Positions 62,196-64,000 of a stretch of DNA of 64,000 bases are shown piece by piece (position 1 is the stretch's first letter; every line of letters starts with the position of its first letter). Source of the stretch: an uncultured Hyphomicrobiales bacterium (GTDB lineage Bacteria; Pseudomonadota; Alphaproteobacteria; Rhizobiales; Beijerinckiaceae); contig CAIZEI010000151.1 in NCBI GenBank assembly GCA_903931945.1, positions 53,406-117,405 on the forward strand, in the 5' to 3' direction. A model generated the notes under the pieces. It was not told the origin of the DNA. It did not search any database and worked only from the letters and a program-made list of their open reading frames with translations. A program made the position numbers and the translations under genes.

Positions 62196-62617
62196 ACCTT
62201 CTGCTCTCTTTCGTCGCCGGACTAATTTTTGGCGTCGGCTTGATTGTCGCCGGCATGGCCGACCCGTCAAAGGTTCTTGGCTTTCTCGATTTGGCGGGAA
62301 ATTGGAACCCTTCACTGGCCTTCGTGATGGCCGGCGCAATCCTCGTGGGGTTTGTCGCCTTTTCGTTTGCAAAGCGCAGGAATCGTTCGTTCCTCGGCCT
62401 GCCGATCCAATTGCCGACGTCGGGGAAATTGGATCGCCGATTGATTTTTGGGAGCGCCGTTTTTGGAATCGGCTGGGGCCTGAGCGGGATTTGTCCGGGA
62501 CCGGCTCTGGTTCTGGTAGGCGCAGGAATCTCAAAGGGATGGATTTTTGCGATTGCGATGATCGCGGGTATGGCGCTCTTCGAATTCTGGGAAAGATGGG
62601 GACCGAAATTTAGCTAA
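62192..62617 (+). CDS. YeeE/YedE-family transporter, second half (PmpB-like)
   Basis: A 141-residue membrane protein that completes the split YeeE/YedE pair: LLLSFVAGLIFGVGLIVAGMADPSKVLGFLDL, LAFVMAGAILVGFVAF and FGIGWGLSGICPGPALVLVGAG with a conserved Cys. ATG 62192 overlaps the stop of the first half, with GGGAGGCGG upstream, so the two are probably made in equal amounts. No persulfide dioxygenase follows. Confidence 0.88.
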   Translation: MNLLLSFVAGLIFGVGLIVAGMADPSKVLGFLDLAGNWNPSLAFVMAGAILVGFVAFSFAKRRNRSFLGLPIQLPTSGKLDRRLIFGSAVFGIGWGLSGICPGPALVLVGAGISKGWIFAIAMIAGMALFEFWERWGPKFS

Positions 62618-62790
62618 TTCTATGTACCGTATCGATGCTTGATACGCTAGCGCGACCACGACTTCGGATTGGGCTCGTAGACTGATGAACCCGATGCAAA
62701 ACGTCCGCTCTCCGAAATGTTCGCAACACCCCTGAGAACAGACAGTGCGCGACCGCTTGAATTTGTCCGCAAGCCCCTTCGCCGCCCCCA

Positions 62791-62988
62791 TCAAAAATCG
62801 CTCGCGATCCCGTTTTTTTCCCAGTCGCCATAGCGCACGGGGTCCGGCCCTTCCCTGCCATTGATTTCATTCGGCGGGTTCGTGCGCGCGGCCTCGGCGG
62901 CGCGACGGCGTTCGTCGGCTTCCGCCAGAGCGCGCTGCGCCTGCGGCGTCAAGGCTTTGCGCGGCGGGGTTGGCTGAGGCTGATCCAT
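62791..62988 (-). CDS. DUF1674 (SDHAF4-like) protein
   Basis: A 65-residue protein with the DUF1674 ending: REGPDPVRYGDWEKNGIASDF. In mitochondria the related SDHAF4 helps assemble succinate dehydrogenase. The N-terminal half is a Pro/Ala/Arg-rich flexible region. I start at ATG 62988 (MDQPQPTPP). It lies 22 bases after the binding-protein gene on the same strand. No sdh genes are in the window. Confidence 0.88.
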   Translation of the reverse strand: MDQPQPTPPRKALTPQAQRALAEADERRRAAEAARTNPPNEINGREGPDPVRYGDWEKNGIASDF

Positions 62989-63010
62989 TGTTGAAAATCC
63001 CGAGAAAATC

Positions 63011-64000
63011 TCAGTCCCCGCGAATGGCGCGTTTGGCGCGCGCAGTCGCCAGGGGCGTTGCGGCATAGAAGCCTTCGACGAGTTTTTCAACCGCGGCAGC
63101 ATCCGAGATCGTCAGATCGAGACCCGCCGTCTGCGCATCGGCCAGAAATGCGGGGTCTTTCGCCGCCTCCATCAAAGCTTTTTGCAAGGCTGCGGTTCGT
63201 GCGGCGGGGAGCCCCGGCGGGCCAACGTACAGGCGCCCGAGGGCCTGCACGCCAAAAATCAGATCGAAGACCTGCCGGTCTTCATCCGTTCTGGCGTAAT
63301 CATAGATGCGGGGGACGCCCGCCAGTTCCGGGTTGGGCTTGAGCCCAAGTTGCAAAATGACCCTGAAACGCCCGGAGTCCAGCATGTCGCGCCATTCCGT
63401 CTTGATTGTGGAGTAGCTGAGCCCGCAGATGCCGGACACTTCGCCGCGATCCATCGCCAGTTTAATATCGTAGGAGCCGCGATATCCCTGCACGACCCTG
63501 ATTTTGGCGCCGGTCAACACGCGCACCGCATTTGGCGATTGCACCAGCGGGCCGCCAGCCCCAACGCCTGACGCGCCAAATACGGTTTCATGATTCAGGA
63601 GCGCGCCGAATGAATCGATGCCCGATTGCGCCGATACCCCGCAGATCGGCGATCCCTCTTCAAGGTTGCCAAGCCAGGTGAATTTGCGCGCTTCAAACCG
63701 CGCGGCATTGTCGCCGACGAGCGGTTCGAACACCACCGTATGGGCAAATGTCGCGATTACCGAACCATCGCGCGGCGCCAGATTGTACAGCCAGTTGGCG
63801 GCGACCATGGCCGATGCGCCCGGCATGTTGCGAACATCGACCAGAGGCGTTCCGGTCAGACGCGCGCCAAAATGCCGGGCCAGCACGCGCGCATACATAT
63901 CGTAACCTGTGCCGGCCTCATGACCCACAACAATCGACACCGGATGCGTCCGGTAAAAATCCGCCGTCTCGTCTGCACGCGCCGCCGTCATGCCCGCCAG
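63011..64000 (-). CDS. Bug/TctC-like periplasmic substrate-binding protein (5' end beyond window)
   Basis: At least 329 residues, open at the right edge. Residues before an internal ATG (63991) still read as signal peptide (LAGMTAARA, then DETADFYRTHP), so the true start lies beyond 64000. Family marks: VSIVVGHEAGTGYDMYARVLARHFG, VDVRNMPGASAMVAANWLYNLAPRDG and IRVVQGYRGSYDI. It is a distant Bug-type relative. No transport partners are visible on this side. Confidence 0.85.
   Translation of the reverse strand: MAGMTAARADETADFYRTHPVSIVVGHEAGTGYDMYARVLARHFGARLTGTPLVDVRNMPGASAMVAANWLYNLAPRDGSVIATFAHTVVFEPLVGDNAARFEARKFTWLGNLEEGSPICGVSAQSGIDSFGALLNHETVFGASGVGAGGPLVQSPNAVRVLTGAKIRVVQGYRGSYDIKLAMDRGEVSGICGLSYSTIKTEWRDMLDSGRFRVILQLGLKPNPELAGVPRIYDYARTDEDRQVFDLIFGVQALGRLYVGPPGLPAARTAALQKALMEAAKDPAFLADAQTAGLDLTISDAAAVEKLVEGFYAATPLATARAKRAIRGD

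Overview
The window is high-GC chromosomal DNA of an alphaproteobacterium, most likely of the order Hyphomicrobiales (Rhizobiales). This rests on gene order and families: ffh-rpsP-rimM, lnt / XRE regulator / metK / trmB, lpxC-bamD-recN, FtsB-like / pdhA / lipoyl-fused pdhB / DUF5076 / pdhC / lpdA, a NadQ-type regulator and a DUF1674 protein. I saw no rRNA, tRNA, CRISPR array, phage gene or transposase. Small palindromic repeats are scattered between, and sometimes inside, genes.

Layout. 1-7.5 kb (mostly minus strand): a cut-off lysophospholipase-like hydrolase, rimM, rpsP, ffh, a protein with two AprI/Inh-like domains, a 2-hydroxyacid dehydrogenase, a DUF3891 protein and a MetX-like hydrolase broken by a frameshift. 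7.6-14 kb: a periplasmic cytochrome c followed by a protein combining a carboxypeptidase-regulatory-like domain, a heme-c site and a Vgb-type propeller, then three substrate-binding proteins without transport partners, a histidine phosphatase and a small unknown. 14-27.4 kb: trmB, metK, an XRE regulator, lnt, a NadQ-like regulator, an acyl-CoA dehydrogenase/SDR pair, a VOC protein, an SGNH hydrolase, recN, bamD and lpxC. 27.6-30.7 kb: a TPP riboswitch with thiO-thiS-thiG-thiE. 31-39 kb: an old yellow enzyme, an FtsB-like protein and the pyruvate dehydrogenase genes, with a Uma2-family gene between pdhB and pdhC. 39-47 kb: a membrane/pentapeptide-repeat gene pair, YaiI, a flavin reductase, a hydrolase, a Pht5-like protein, glutaryl-CoA dehydrogenase, an LssY_C protein, a second Uma2 gene, a BrnA antitoxin relic, a DUF4160-DUF2442 fusion and a YHS protein.

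47.3-58.4 kb is the most unusual part. A single-strand block encodes an EutA-like reactivase with His-rich ends, a fused iron-type ABC permease, its ATPase, two tandem bicupins about three-quarters identical by eye, two related periplasmic binding proteins, two single-domain cupins, and a small protein with a His-rich tail. No ethanolamine ammonia-lyase genes accompany the EutA homologue. All four cupins share an HQHF(N/S) motif but differ at the first metal-binding motif. I infer one uptake-plus-metalloenzyme system of unknown substrate. REP palindromes sit between its genes, and in both binding-protein genes one appears to have entered the signal-peptide region in frame.

58.4-64 kb: an M3 oligopeptidase, an AhpD-like protein, a BigR-type sulfur-sensing locus (ArsR regulator with two cysteines, two YeeE/YedE half-transporters, a divergent DUF2892 protein and a 10-bp perfect inverted-repeat operator), a DUF1674 protein and a Bug-type binding protein cut by the right edge.
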